Shown: positions 11,918 to 22,791 of the stretch, piece by piece | How the letters are laid out: each line of letters begins with the position of its first letter | Position numbering within the stretch: position 1 is the stretch's first letter | NCBI RefSeq assembly: GCF_002105155.1 | Contig: NW_019029050.1 | Coordinates: forward strand, 62,001-126,000 | Direction of reading: 5' to 3' | Length of the DNA stretch: 64,000 nucleotides | Source of the DNA: Lobosporangium transversale | Lineage: Eukaryota > Mortierellomycota > Mortierellomycetes > Mortierellales > Mortierellaceae | Position numbers and translations under genes: made by a program | The notes under the pieces: generated by a model | What the model was told of the DNA's origin: nothing | The model's database searches: none | Seen by the model: the letters and a program-made list of their open reading frames with translations, nothing else

Positions 11918-14187
11918 ATGATGTACCTACGCTCGCCTGTTGTAACAAATTCTTATAGGCAACGTAAGATCACGTCAGGCTGTATTGCTTTCTCTCTCTT
12001 AACCTGCTTCTTTCTCTTCAATTGGACTGTCTACCACTCCTTCTATTCCACCAATTCGTCATCGATAAATCCTCTTCCCTCCGAAAAGATACCCATATAT
12101 CAGCAAAGCCCAGATTGGTTTGCACATTGGATACGCTGGAGGAACTTCAACCCCGGCCTTGCAACTCAGAGACCAGAATCACCCCGTTTTGATATTGTTT
12201 ATACATGGGTCAATGGATCCGATACTAAGCTTCAGCGGATAAAGCAGGAATACCAATCTCGCTCCCCCCTGTTCGCACAGGTGGATTCAAAAGATGCTGA
12301 AAAAGTGACCGCCAAGAGGTTCCGTGATTTGGATGAGCTACGGTACTCCGTCCGGTCTGTTGCAGATTATGCAAAGGATATGCATCGCTATGTGTATTTG
12401 CTCACGACAGAAGTGGATGCTGATCAAGACCAGGGTCAAGTCCCGAATTGGCTTGATCTTGATCAGGACACTATCCGCCCAATCCATCACAAGACCATCT
12501 TTCAAAACACCAGTCATCTGCCTTCTTTCAATAGTATGGCTATTGAAAGTCAGATGCATCGTATCCCAGGATTATCAGATATTGTAAGTTGTACACTCTT
12601 TTTTTTTTTTTTTTTTTTTGCACCGGGTAAACGAGAAACAGATGAGCAGGGTTGGCGTAGAGTTGAGGACTGCATATCAGTTGTGCTATCCTCTTTTATT
12701 GTTATTACCAGTTTCATATACACTTGAATTTGATGTAATTCTGGTTTTGTTTTACGGCGAAGAAGAGGGATATTTATTGTTGATCACAGTCTTAAGAAAA
12801 TGGAAGGGCTTCATCCTCTTACTGGTTTGCATGTTGTCTGCTGGTAATTTCCTTGGAGGAGAATAAAATAGACATATGGACATGGAAGACTAATATGAAT
12901 GCAAGCACACTAAACCAAGCACCATCTTGAATTGTTCATAAACGGTGTCCCCGATAATAGTTCTTTTACTTGAACGACGATGTCTTTCTGGGAACCAACA
13001 TTTCACCATCTGATGTCTGGACACCTCTATATGGATTTGTCTTCCATATGGCAGGCTCGCTGTTAGTTCCGCCGACTATCCGACCTATCGAAAAAGATCC
13101 GCTGAATATAGGCGAGTGGAGCTCATTACAGTACTCCAACTACCTTCTTTCACAGCGCTTTGGTCAACGCTACCGTGCCTATCTCGCTCATATCCCGCAC
13201 GTTCTCAGCGTCTCTATCCTCAATGAGATTCATGCAGAGTGGCCAGAAGAGCTTGATCGGACGAGCTCACATCGTTTCCGAGGCGAGGGTGAGGCTCGTG
13301 ACGTTCAGAGTTCGTTCCTCATGGCTCATTATGTTATGGAAAAGCTACGGGAGACTCAATTGGAGTCATATTGGTTCCATCGTCTGGATGAAAATAAAAA
13401 TGGCGTACTAGACTGGAACGAACGTAAGCGCTTAATCCTCTTGGTCGAGGATTGGAATAGAAATGAACAGCTACCAGACGCACTCAAGGAGCATCATTCA
13501 CGGCCAACAATGCTTACAGATCACGCTGACATCCTGTCAAAAGCCGGCCTTCCTTTGAGTGGATCAACTATTTATCGACTGGCAGGGCTGGATGGTTACC
13601 CCTTCCTCTTAAAAAATGCAAACACATCACAGACCATACCACTAGAGCCTGTTGTCAGTGCGGATGGGAAGCCACTTCAACCACAAATACCTTACAAAGG
13701 ATATGAACAACCAGGCGTTAGGACATGTAAGCTAGATCTGGCATTTTGCTTTGGAAACGAGTTCTTGTCACCTGTGGTAACATCCATCCCGGTTAGTCAA
13801 GCCAGAGAAATATTTCAGCGCTTGGCCTTCAATGAGTTCCACTGCGGAGACTGTTTGCTAGAGATTTTAACGCAGCATCCAGAGGCCGGGATAAGTGAAT
13901 GGATGCCGTCCGACGAAGAGTCAGAGGCGTTCAAGGAGGTAGTCCGCAAAGTCCAGCGATACAACTATATCCTTAGCACATCTGATTATTCATTTTTCGC
14001 ATTATACAATGTCGCCAAAGCAAAGGCGAATATAGCAAATCTAATGAAGTACAGGAATAGCAAAGCCTTCTTTTGTATCAATGATGATATCGGGGACAAC
14101 CCAACCCTCCAAAGCGAAATTCAATACATTTTTAGTGACTTTCTTCATCAGCGTTTCCCAAATCCATCACCATGGGAAAAGTCATAA
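11918..14187 (+). CDS. Stealth-family phosphotransferase, type II membrane protein
   Basis: Exons 11918-12583 and 12961-14187 give 630 residues. Residues ~22-42 form a single hydrophobic anchor (IAFSLLTCFFLFNWTVYHSF). The luminal part opens with FDIVYTWVNGSDTKLQ, the Stealth CR1 signature, and continues with LRYSVRSVADYAKD. The CR2-like motif FFYLNDDVFLG is created by the splice junction. Stealth proteins transfer sugar-1-phosphates; animal GlcNAc-1-phosphotransferase (GNPTAB) and bacterial capsule polymerases are members. A Golgi role in phospho-glycan transfer is therefore inferred. The second half contains WFHRLDENKNGVLDWNE, which resembles an EF-hand loop (D-x-N-x-N-G-x-x-D). The intron is long for this window (377 nt) and carries a T22 tract close to the donor. 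Confidence 0.85.
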
Positions 14188-14911
14188 CGGCATGGTGGTA
14201 ACTACACAAATAGTTGTACTTAATTATTCAACAATATTCTCTAGCCCTAGCCATTCTGCTGTATAGTGGTATAAAAATGTTTTATAAAATATGTAAAAAA
14301 AAAAAATGTTGGAGATACATTTATCTAGATGATACCATAGAGTTGGCTAATTAGAGCACTTGGTATAACTTCACAGCGATCCCCAACTCGATTTTAGTCG
14401 GCTGATGCATAGGAAGCATAAAAAGGACTAATCTCAGAGTTTGATATGACCCTACATGGATGAGCACACAACACACGTCTCGCGCATCCGATAGACCTAC
14501 TTGATCCCTACAATCATTAGAACAAGAGCGTGTCGAAACTAAGAGTAGTTTAGACGTGTCTCGATCGACATGAGGAATCTACCCAGGCCGGGTCGTAATG
14601 ATTTGTGAGAGTGATGTTTGTTTGTTGTGTGTCATTGCATTGATTCAATTGATCAGAAGGGACAAAAGAAGTGTCATAGTCTACTCTTTTTGGAAGGAAT
14701 TCTAATCGTACGTTCCCATCCAAGTGAAGTATCAATTGGGTTGTGTTTGCACTTAAAGTCTAATTCACATCCCTCGCTCTCATCCTGCCTTTAGCTTCTT
14801 ATTTCCATTCTCATTCTCATTTTATTCCCACTCTCATTCTCTTTCTTGACCTGCTTGTGAGCCATCCCTATGGAAGAGGGAAAGTAACAATTATAATAGT
14901 ATTAATAAAAA
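14188..14911. other. Spacer and upstream region of the MFS gene
   Basis: No gene was recognised. A CATTCTC/ATTCTCATT-rich stretch at about 14800-14850 lies in the probable 5' leader of the MFS gene, about 60-110 bases before its ATG. A small minus-strand frame at 14550-14735 has no features. Confidence 0.45.
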
Positions 14912-16786
14912 ATGTCGAATATCGAGGAATCCGTAAGTGAGACAACTCCATTATTTGGCAATGAACAGAGTGATCAAAATACGACCACACCTTCATTGCT
15001 CCACAAGGAGGACAGGCACAGACTCACATGGTACTGGCCCTGGCAACCGACTTATTGGGCAGCTATTCCTGTCATCTTCCTCGCTGGCTTGTCAGCTGGA
15101 CCTTCCCTTGCTATGATGCCGCCCCTTATCAAGACTCTTTTTTGTGAACGAGGCATCCCGAAATACTTTCCTATCCAGGATGTCAATAACAACTTCACCA
15201 TTGCTGGCAACAATTACATCAGCATAAACACACTAGCTTCCTTGGCTCAAACGAGCGAGGATGACAGTCGATGTGATTCTGCAGAATACAGCGCTGCCAT
15301 TGCCAAGTTTGTTGGCATTAGTGCCTCTTTAGCTGCTATTGCTGGTAGGACTAATGATCTTCATTTTTTAAATCTTTTTATTCCATCTTGAGAAACGAGT
15401 GACACAGCGTGTTCATCTAAGATCTGTTATTCCCTTGCTTTTTTTTTTTTTTGTGAATGTTTGTTGTGTCAATCTTCTAGTCACATTGACGGTCCGCTTC
15501 TGGTCTTCTTTGAGCGACCGCATCGGACGCAAGCATACAATGATTCTTTGGGCCAGCGGATATGCACTCGCCCAAATCGTGCCCTTATCAGTCTATTATA
15601 ATAAAAACTTGAGTCTCTACTTAATTTGGCTAGGGGGCATATTGGAGGGTGCTGTAGGCTCGCTCTTCACAGTCCACGTTCTCTCGCATGCTTACGCTGC
15701 AGATGTCACCCATCCCGAGGAGCGCACTGTAGTCTTTGGGCGGCTGCTTGCAGGATATTATGCAGGGTTGGGCTTTGGGTAAGGACATAAAACTCGCAAT
15801 TATTATTACCATAATCATCGTCGTTTACTGCTTAGATACCAAAATGTTTAATTTTTTTTTTCTGGTTCTTTCATTTACCTTTTCAGGGCTGCACTAGGAG
15901 GCGCCGTTGTCAAGGGCTTCGGACTAATCGCAGTGTTCTGGTTAATGCCAACCATTGTTCTCCTGGACTTGCTTTATATTTTGCTGATTCCAGAATCCTT
16001 AACCATAACCGCATTGGCTAAAAACAATAATGAGAATGAAGATAGCTCTTCATCTTCAGCTGCACAGCTAACGAGCTCGCAGAGCCGGTCGACAGTGGTT
16101 GATGTGATTTCCTCAGACGAGCCTTTTGGATCGTCAAGACAGTCTCAGCAACAGCAAGCGAATAAGGGTGATGATAGTAGTAGGAGCAGTACCAATGATT
16201 CTGATGCTACTACTCTAGCGGATCCATTTGAGCAATTTGTCAAAGATTTTTTCCCAGAGCAGTTACCGAGGCGATTAGGTGGAAAATACAGTGTAATAAT
16301 GCTTATGATTACTTGCTTTCTGACTCTCATGGCAGTGCTAGGTGTGTATGAAATGATTTATTACATTCCATGATTTCATGAAATGATAAATACCAACATC
16401 TTTAAGTTCATTCTCAGCTAATGTTGACCGTTAACTCGTGCCAAAATGTTTCATGCAGGCTGCGCTTATCAGATCACACCTTATCTGCTCTACCGCTTCC
16501 GCTGGTCAAATGCACAACTAAGCGTAGTTGGCACCATTCATGGCCTTAGTAGACTAGTATCTTTAACAATGCTTCTACCCTTGATCATGCGCTTCAGTCC
16601 GCATGCCTCCACGAATCCTGCTGCTAGTATCTACTTCAGCTTGAAGATCGTCTTTGTAGGTCTATTGATCGAAGTCCTGACCATGGTTCTTTACGGAGCC
16701 TCAACTATTCCTGAGAACTTTTATGTTGGTAAAGTATTTTGCTTGTGGATACCGTTGATTTTTTTTTTTTTTTTTTTTTTTTCAAT

Positions 16787-16818
<32 letters not shown>

Positions 16819-17123
16819 CCATCTTCTTAGGAGGAGTAACTGGTGCCATTGGATCACTTTTCTTCCCAGCGACACGTGGTATCCTCTCTCAAGCAGTTGC
16901 ACCCGAATTATTGGGTAAAACGTTTGGTACATTAGCAACGTTCGAGTCTTTATCTGCGGTAGTGGCGCCTTCGCTTTTCGCCTGGTTCTATGGCCTGACT
17001 TTGAAGACCCATCCCTCCGCCGTTTTTTACCTTTCTGCATTTGGAGTGTCCTTGGCATCTTTATTGGCTTTCCTGGTGCTTCTAGCCCATAGAAAACAAA
17101 TGCATCAGTGTGGTCATGCTTAG
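14912..17123 (+). CDS. MFS transporter, drug/H+ antiporter-like
   Basis: Exons 14912-15344, 15481-15778, 15887-16341, 16459-16728 and 16831-17123 splice in phase to 1749 nt, 582 residues. After a 45-residue cytosolic N-terminus the protein has about 12 hydrophobic helices. The loop between helices 2 and 3 holds the MFS motif A variant SSLSDRIGRKHTM. A Ser/Asn/Gln-rich central loop (TALAKNNNENED onward, ~90 residues) separates the two six-helix bundles. The best fit is a TCR/Tet-like drug:H+ antiporter of the DHA1 type or an orphan MFS; the substrate cannot be told. Introns 1, 2 and 4 carry T-tracts; intron 4 has two long ones (about 16759-16782 and 16795-16818). Confidence 0.85.
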
Positions 17124-17340
17124 TGTGTGTCGTCATCGCATGTATATATTAATGTATAGATTCGAAATTATTTACATCCATCTTGGATTCCCAAACATTC
17201 TTCGAAATGCATTTTATTTACAAATGATTGATGTATAAATGAAAACGTATGTGAATATGACCGTATCTTGCATAAGTCTCAGTAGCGATTCGCTCATTGT
17301 TCCCCGAATGATCTAGTAAATTACACTGTAGTCTCTAGCC
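17124..17340. other. Convergent 3' spacer
   Basis: This A/T-rich spacer lies between the MFS gene stop and the Mpv17-like gene stop. No coding or RNA signal was seen. Confidence 0.5.
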
Positions 17341-17440
17341 TTAGGAAGACATGGCCGTCTTGGAAGGGCGCTGCTCCTCCAAGGCCAATTGACGCTTCTC
17401 AGATTGTTGAGCCCTATTATTGACGAGGCTATCCATTTCG

Positions 17441-17474
<34 letters not shown>

Positions 17475-19726
17475 AGCAACAAAAACCATTGCGTGTACAA
17501 AAACTAATTAATGTTTGCATGCGAGATTTACTATCGCGCTTACCTCAAGTATGCATTCCATGCGATACCAACGGCACTCACGAAAGGCAAACGAAGCTGA
17601 AGAGGCATCATACTAAAAAAATACTTGTGTTAGATTATGATGGCTCTTCTTTCTTATTAGAATTAAGCCCTTGTTATTTGACAATCCTAATGAGCAAAAG
17701 ATTTTGGCCGTTACCTAAAATTCACAAGTTGGACCAATGGCCAGACCATGTAGTTGGTCTTGAGTGTGTCAACAAATGTCTAAAATAAACGAAGGGAGAA
17801 AGTAAACGGCATTAGCTCTTTGAACAAAATAAAAAATAAAAAAGGATTATTATGGAGAAATCCGTATTTCTCGTCTTTTTCCCTTACATTGTCCAACTTA
17901 TGCTTAATTCCCTGAACACCGCCTCCTTCAAGGACAGTGAGACCACTGAACATGAGAACAAGACCAACAGGCGCAAAGAGAGCCTGGTCAGCTACCATTC
18001 TCTTGAAAGCTGGGGCCATAGTGCGAGCCACTCTTGAGCCTTGTGTAGACATGACCTTGCCTGCTTGACCATCAGCAAGAGGGAACTTCTTGTCCAAGAA
18101 GCTGTACCAGGTGTGGATAACTGGAGCAACTGAGAAGTTATAGAACATGAAACGACCTGTTCTTGCTAGGTCTTGTGACCCTGCGTCGGAAATGGATGAT
18201 GACGAGCTAATCTGAGGCAGGTGTTCCTGAACACCTTCTTTGGCACTTGTGAGCATCTTTTCACCACTGTCCTTCAAGGACTTGGCCGAGTCTTTGGCTG
18301 AATCTACTGTATCTTTAACTTTGTCCTTTGCGATATATGACATCTCCTCACCGATCTTTGCGAAGCCCTCGCCCATATCCTTGGCTCCTTCCCAACCACG
18401 CTCCTTCACCTCCTTCACTGTTTGCTGGCCCATAGTTTTCGCGTGATCTGCACCAGCCTCGAGGGTTTCCTTGACATCCTTGACAGCACCCTTTGCATGA
18501 GCTACTCCACGGCCCATCATTGATTGAGATGAGTCTTTGGCAGCTTGAGAAGCATCGTTAGCATGTTCAACACCACGATCCTTCAAAGATTTAGCAGAGT
18601 CCTTGGCTGAATCCACAGATCCTTTGACTTTATCCTTGGCTGAATCCATCGAATCCTTAACTTTGTCCTTTGCAATATATGACATCTCCTCACCGATCTT
18701 TGCAAAGCCTTCACCCATATCCTTGGCTCCTTCCCAACCACGCTCCTTCACCTCCTTCACTGTTTGCTGACCCATAGTTTTAGCATGGTCTGCACCAGCC
18801 TCGAGTGTTTCCTTGGCATCCTTGGCAGCATCCTTTGCATGAGCTGCTCCACGGCCCATCATTGATTGGGATGAGTCTTTGGCAGCTTGAGAAGCGTTGT
18901 TGACATGTTCAGCGCCATGATCCTTCAAAGATTTAGCAGAGTCCTTGGCTGAATCCACCAAATCTTTAACTTTGTCCTTTGCAATATATGACATCTCCTC
19001 ACCGATCTTTGCGAAGCCCTCGCCCATATCCTTGGCTCCTTCCCAACCACGCTCCTTCACCTCCTTCACTGTTTGCTGACCCATAGTTTTAGCATGATCT
19101 GCACCAGCCTCGAGGGTTTCCTTGACATCCTTGGCAGCACCCTTTGCATGAGCTACTCCGCGACCCATCATTGATTGAGATGAGTCTTTGGCAGCTTGAG
19201 AAGCATCGCTAGCATGTTCAACACCACGATCCTTCAAAGATTTAGCAGAGTCCTTGGCTGAATCCACAGATCCTTTGACTTTATCCTTGGCTGAATCCAT
19301 CGAATCCTTAACTTTGTCCTTTGCAATATATGACATCTCCTCACCGATCTTTGCAAAGCCTTCACCCATATCCTTGGCTCCTTCCCAACCACGCTCCTTC
19401 ACCTCCTTCACTGTTTGCTGACCCATAGTTTTAGCATGATCTGCACCAGCCTCGAGGGTTTCCTTAACATTCTTGGAGGCATCTTTGGCCTTATCTTTCA
19501 GATTTTGTCCCTCAGCATGTGAACGGCCCATGCTATCTCTGAGGGTTGCTTTGGTGTCTGCAGATAAATCCGCGGTCGATTCAGGATCATATTTTGTGAG
19601 ATATTTTTGAGTGATAGTGTCTGACACACCAGCGAGCAATGCATTAGTGGTGCAGATGGTTAGAATAGGACGAGCATTGTACTGCCTATTGTAGAAAGCA
19701 TAAGCAGGTCTAAAGAATGAGCTCAT
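17341..19726 (-). CDS. Mpv17/Sym1-family protein with inserted LEA-like repeat block
   Basis: Exons 19726-17888, 17779-17715, 17612-17544 and 17428-17341 splice to 2061 nt, 686 residues. The N-terminus (residues ~6-46, YNRQYNARPILTICTTNALL then GVSDTITQKYL) is the first part of an Mpv17/PMP22 inner-membrane protein. The rest resumes at about residue 515 (RFMFYNFSVAPVIHTWYSFL), followed by DQALFAPVGLVLMFSG, TNYMVWPLVQLVNF and GIAWNAYLSLVNN. Ordinary Mpv17/Sym1 proteins are ~175-250 residues. Here ~430 residues of Lys/Ala/Asp/Glu-rich repeats sit inside the first exon with no stop or splice site. Sym1 is a stress-induced mitochondrial inner-membrane protein in yeast. Whether the insert faces matrix or intermembrane space, or protects membranes on drying or heat as LEA proteins do, is inference. 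Confidence 0.82.
18227..19471 (-). repeat. Four in-frame LEA-like repeats, A-B-A-B arrangement
   Basis: Anchored on one conserved site (plus-strand ACTGTTTGCTG at 19410, 19068, 18759 and 18417) the units are 342, 309 and 342 bp apart, all multiples of three. Long units (114 codons) and short ones (103 codons) alternate. The 33-bp difference is an 11-residue step (SMDSAKDKVKG-type), the period of group 3 LEA motifs. Each unit has ETLEAGADHAKTMGQQ, VKERGWEGAKDMGEGFAK, IGEEMSYIAKDKVKD and SSQSMMGRG. The alternation suggests a two-unit block of 651 bp that was duplicated. Confidence 0.9.
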
Positions 19727-20409
19727 TCTGGATAGAGGGTAAAAGAAAGGGGAGGAAAGAATTATTTGTTTGATGTGTTGGAAAAAATGGAAGGAAAAAC
19801 TATAAAAGAGAAAGAGCGGATGAAGCAGTTTATAAATTGTCTAAAAAGAGTGTTGTTTTTGCTAATGGTGATGTGACATTTCTGCAACTTTTTTTTTTTT
19901 TTTTTGCTGTGCTGCCCTGACAACATAGTCGCATCACTCAACTGGTTAACATCATCATGATTAATTGAAATTCCTTAATCTTTGAAACTATAAAAAGCTG
20001 CAGCTAGCCAATCACCTTTTGTTCAGATGAATTGGACAATTGAACAAACCGCAATAAATGTGTTTTTTGCCATTAATTTATTATTTTAGGTGCAGGTTTC
20101 TGACAATTGTTATTATCACATCATGATGCAGCAGCGAAAATGTGAGTGCTCCAGGGACACGGACCACTCTAACCAGTTAATTTATTTATACTCATAAACT
20201 GGTCATTTTGCTAATCCATTCTGTATATAAATAAAAAGTCGGTAGTCTTTTATCTGTCTTTGCAATCTTGGTTCAGTCTGAAGTCTCTTTTTTCGTAATA
20301 TGTATCTGTACCATTCATCCCTTGTTTCATTCACTTTTTTGAATCCTTCTCATATCCGCAATACACATACTCATATACGCACTCTCATGCCTCTTCTTTC
20401 TTGCTGCTA
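19727..20409. promoter_or_regulatory. Divergent promoter Mpv17-LEA / O-FucT gene
   Basis: This 683-base gap separates two divergent start codons. A TATAAA-like box facing the Mpv17-like gene lies at about 19830-19836 (minus strand), and TATATAAATAAAAA at about 20224 faces the O-FucT gene. A T18 run is at about 19889. Factor sites were not tested. Confidence 0.4.
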
Positions 20410-21948
20410 ATGAAAACCTTCTATCACCAGCTAGCTTTCATCTTTGGAGTGGTGTTGCTGGCTACTCTACTTCTCATCCCTTATTTTGCACGTTTCCATG
20501 TACTTGATGATCTCCTTAACCACTATTCAAACTCAAAGCCATCTGTTATTAATAACCACACAAGTCCAAGGAGCCAATGGGATCATACACGAAAATATTT
20601 GACTTACCTTCCTTTCGAGGGTATCTCTAATCAGTTTTTTTCCTTACAGAATGCCGCCACGATTGCTAAGCGGCTCAATCGCACTTTGGTAGTCCCGCCC
20701 ATCACCTCAAACCGCCATGATCACCTCGCAACAAATCAACCCTGGAGCAACTATATGGATCTCGAACATATGGCTGTTCATGCTGGCGTGGACTATGTGG
20801 AATGGCACACTATTAAATTCATTGACCACGCTTCACACGCCATCATTGAGACTGGCTCCAGACGAAACAAACCCAAGGCATGGAAAGCTCGTGCAGAGCC
20901 ATTTCCTTGCCAAGTGATCCGCAATTATGGACAGGATTACTTTTTGGGTGAGGAGGATTCGATTGGTGCTGATTTTGCATATCAATTCCTATTGGATCTC
21001 AAGCCCATACCCGTCCCTGGCTATTCTCTCCAGGATGACGAGCCCGTGACTTATGTTGGCGACATTGTGGAACGCAACCAAAATTCGACTGACCCTGTCA
21101 TTTGCCTCACTTTCACCTTCACAGCTCAGTTTGCACCCGGGAAGAATCGATGGGATATCAGTTGGGAAGAAGTTGGGAAGCATATACATTTTTTACCCCA
21201 GTTTGCATCTCTTGTTGAGGATCTGGTCGCATTTCGATTTGGACTGTTGAAAAGCCATGTGCCCCATCCTTCTTCACCTACGAATATAGGCACATCGATT
21301 CTGAATATAGACGAGAGAGCAGAAACACCCTTTTCAAGCAAACTGCCTTATAAGGATTATATAGCAATCCATCTGCGTCGGGGTGATATTGGTGTTAAAT
21401 GTGTGAATCAGACCATTAGCGACTGTGTTGTGCCGCTTTCTGAATACAAAGAACATGTCGATTTAATTCTGGATGGTCTGCTAAAAGATGGGGTCTCAAA
21501 ACAAAAGCTACCGAATGTAGTGCTCGTCTCGGATACGCAGTCAGAGGTAGAGAAGGCAGAAATTGATGGTTATGGATGGTACCGTTTGGATCATACCAAT
21601 GACCCCAATTTACTGAAAGCATCCGAGGTCTTGGGCCCTTTTAGTCCCGCACTGATTGATTCCGCAGTTCTTACAGGGCGTGGAGCTCGCTGGGTGATTG
21701 GGAGTCGTAGGAGCACAATGTCTTGGCTGGCTGCTATGAGGCTTTCATCCTGGTATAATACAACAATTATCTACCCCAAGCAATCTAAACAGCAAACTGC
21801 TCAGGCAGCTACAATGGAGAGTATGGTCATTTTGTCGTTTAAGCAAAAGGCTCGGCAGCAGCGATGGCAAACAAATGACAGTGCTTACGGCAGTATCGTC
21901 ACATGGGATGAGGACGAATGGCTTTACTTTGAGCAGGTTGCACTATAG
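20410..21948 (+). CDS. GDP-fucose protein O-fucosyltransferase-like protein
   Basis: A single intronless frame of 512 residues starts at the first ATG in frame (20410). Residues 7-30 are a hydrophobic signal anchor (AFIFGVVLLATLLLIPYF), so it is a type II Golgi/ER protein. The conserved start of the O-FucT fold is YLTYLPFEGISNQFFSLQNA with AKRLNRTLVVPP. The GDP-sugar motif II appears as YIAIHLRRGDI, where the Arg of HLRRGD is the key residue. The late motif is ARWVIGSRRSTMSWLAAMR, matching the fucosyltransferase motif III (S-x-x-S). Fungal members are numerous and their acceptors are mostly unknown, so transfer of fucose rather than another sugar is inferred. It shares a divergent promoter with the Mpv17-LEA gene. 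Confidence 0.87.
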   Translation: MKTFYHQLAFIFGVVLLATLLLIPYFARFHVLDDLLNHYSNSKPSVINNHTSPRSQWDHTRKYLTYLPFEGISNQFFSLQNAATIAKRLNRTLVVPPITSNRHDHLATNQPWSNYMDLEHMAVHAGVDYVEWHTIKFIDHASHAIIETGSRRNKPKAWKARAEPFPCQVIRNYGQDYFLGEEDSIGADFAYQFLLDLKPIPVPGYSLQDDEPVTYVGDIVERNQNSTDPVICLTFTFTAQFAPGKNRWDISWEEVGKHIHFLPQFASLVEDLVAFRFGLLKSHVPHPSSPTNIGTSILNIDERAETPFSSKLPYKDYIAIHLRRGDIGVKCVNQTISDCVVPLSEYKEHVDLILDGLLKDGVSKQKLPNVVLVSDTQSEVEKAEIDGYGWYRLDHTNDPNLLKASEVLGPFSPALIDSAVLTGRGARWVIGSRRSTMSWLAAMRLSSWYNTTIIYPKQSKQQTAQAATMESMVILSFKQKARQQRWQTNDSAYGSIVTWDEDEWLYFEQVAL

Positions 21949-22094
21949 ACATCTAAAATAAATGTATACTAGCATAATTAGTGGCACATTCAACTGTTAT
22001 AATCATCTCGTAATTATAAATGTTTTATTCTTACTTTCCACCAATCTTTTATCCTTTTTTTCACTGGACTTTTGCTTAGTGTGCAGTTGCAACG

Positions 22095-22791
22095 CTTCCT
22101 TCAACCAGCTCTCTAATGCCATTGAGTTGGATAAGGTTAGCGCCAGTGATGAGGCGAGGGTTCGTGCTTGTACCCTATCCGATGACTTTAATTGGGACAA
22201 CTTAGAAGCTCATAAGATTGGGGCATTTGATCCTGATAAAACTGGGCTAAACGTACTTGTAGATCTGACTAAAGGGGTTGCCTATCTCACCAAAATCAAG
22301 GACTCATGTGTTACTGTATTCCAATGGGCGACTTGCAAGGACGTCTACGCCAACGAACGGATGCGTGGATGTTGCTCTCTTTTCCGATGTTATCCATAGT
22401 AAAGGTGAACAAATCATTCCTCCTTGCCGTAGAGCCATCCATGTCTGGGCGATGCTTCCAGAACCTGGTCTCATGAAGCCCATCTACATGGTCGAGATTA
22501 CTGTTCCTGAGCAGGCCATGGATGGCATCTATGGTGTTTTGAACAAACGTTGTGGCCACGTCATTAGTGAAGACCAGCGTCCACGACACTCCCATGTACA
22601 TCATCAGAACTTACTTGCCCGTTACAGAATCCTTCGGCGTCACATCCGATCTGCGTCAAGCCATCGGGGACAAGGCCTTCTGTCAGTCTATATTTGATCA
22701 TTGGAAATTATTGAATGGAAACCTTAACATAGACCCTAAACTTATGGAGCTGATTCTATGCATCCGTTCACGTAAGGGTTTCAAGGCCTAA
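22095..22791 (+). pseudogene. Elongation factor 2 C-terminal relic, two frameshifts
   Basis: Domain IV-V of eukaryotic EF-2 is recognisable but broken across three frames. Frame 1 (to about 22365) has ARVRACTLSDDFNWDN, GAFDPDKTGLNVLVDLTKG and IKDSCVTVFQWAT. Frame 2 (about 22365-22580) has DVIHSKGEQIIPPCRR and MVEITVPEQAMDGIYGVLNK. Frame 3 (about 22580-22791) has TPMYIIRTYLPVTESFGV and QSIFDHWKLL and ends at a normal-looking stop in RSRKGFKA. The N-terminal G domain is absent. No intron signals are needed to read through it, so it may be a retrocopy or a truncated duplicate. The His in VIHSKGEQ corresponds to the diphthamide region. It is not expected to make a functional factor. Confidence 0.85.

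Noticed and set aside
18240-18446. Plus-strand ORF opposite the LEA-like repeats
   Set aside because: It is a shadow of the highly biased codons of the repeat on the coding strand.
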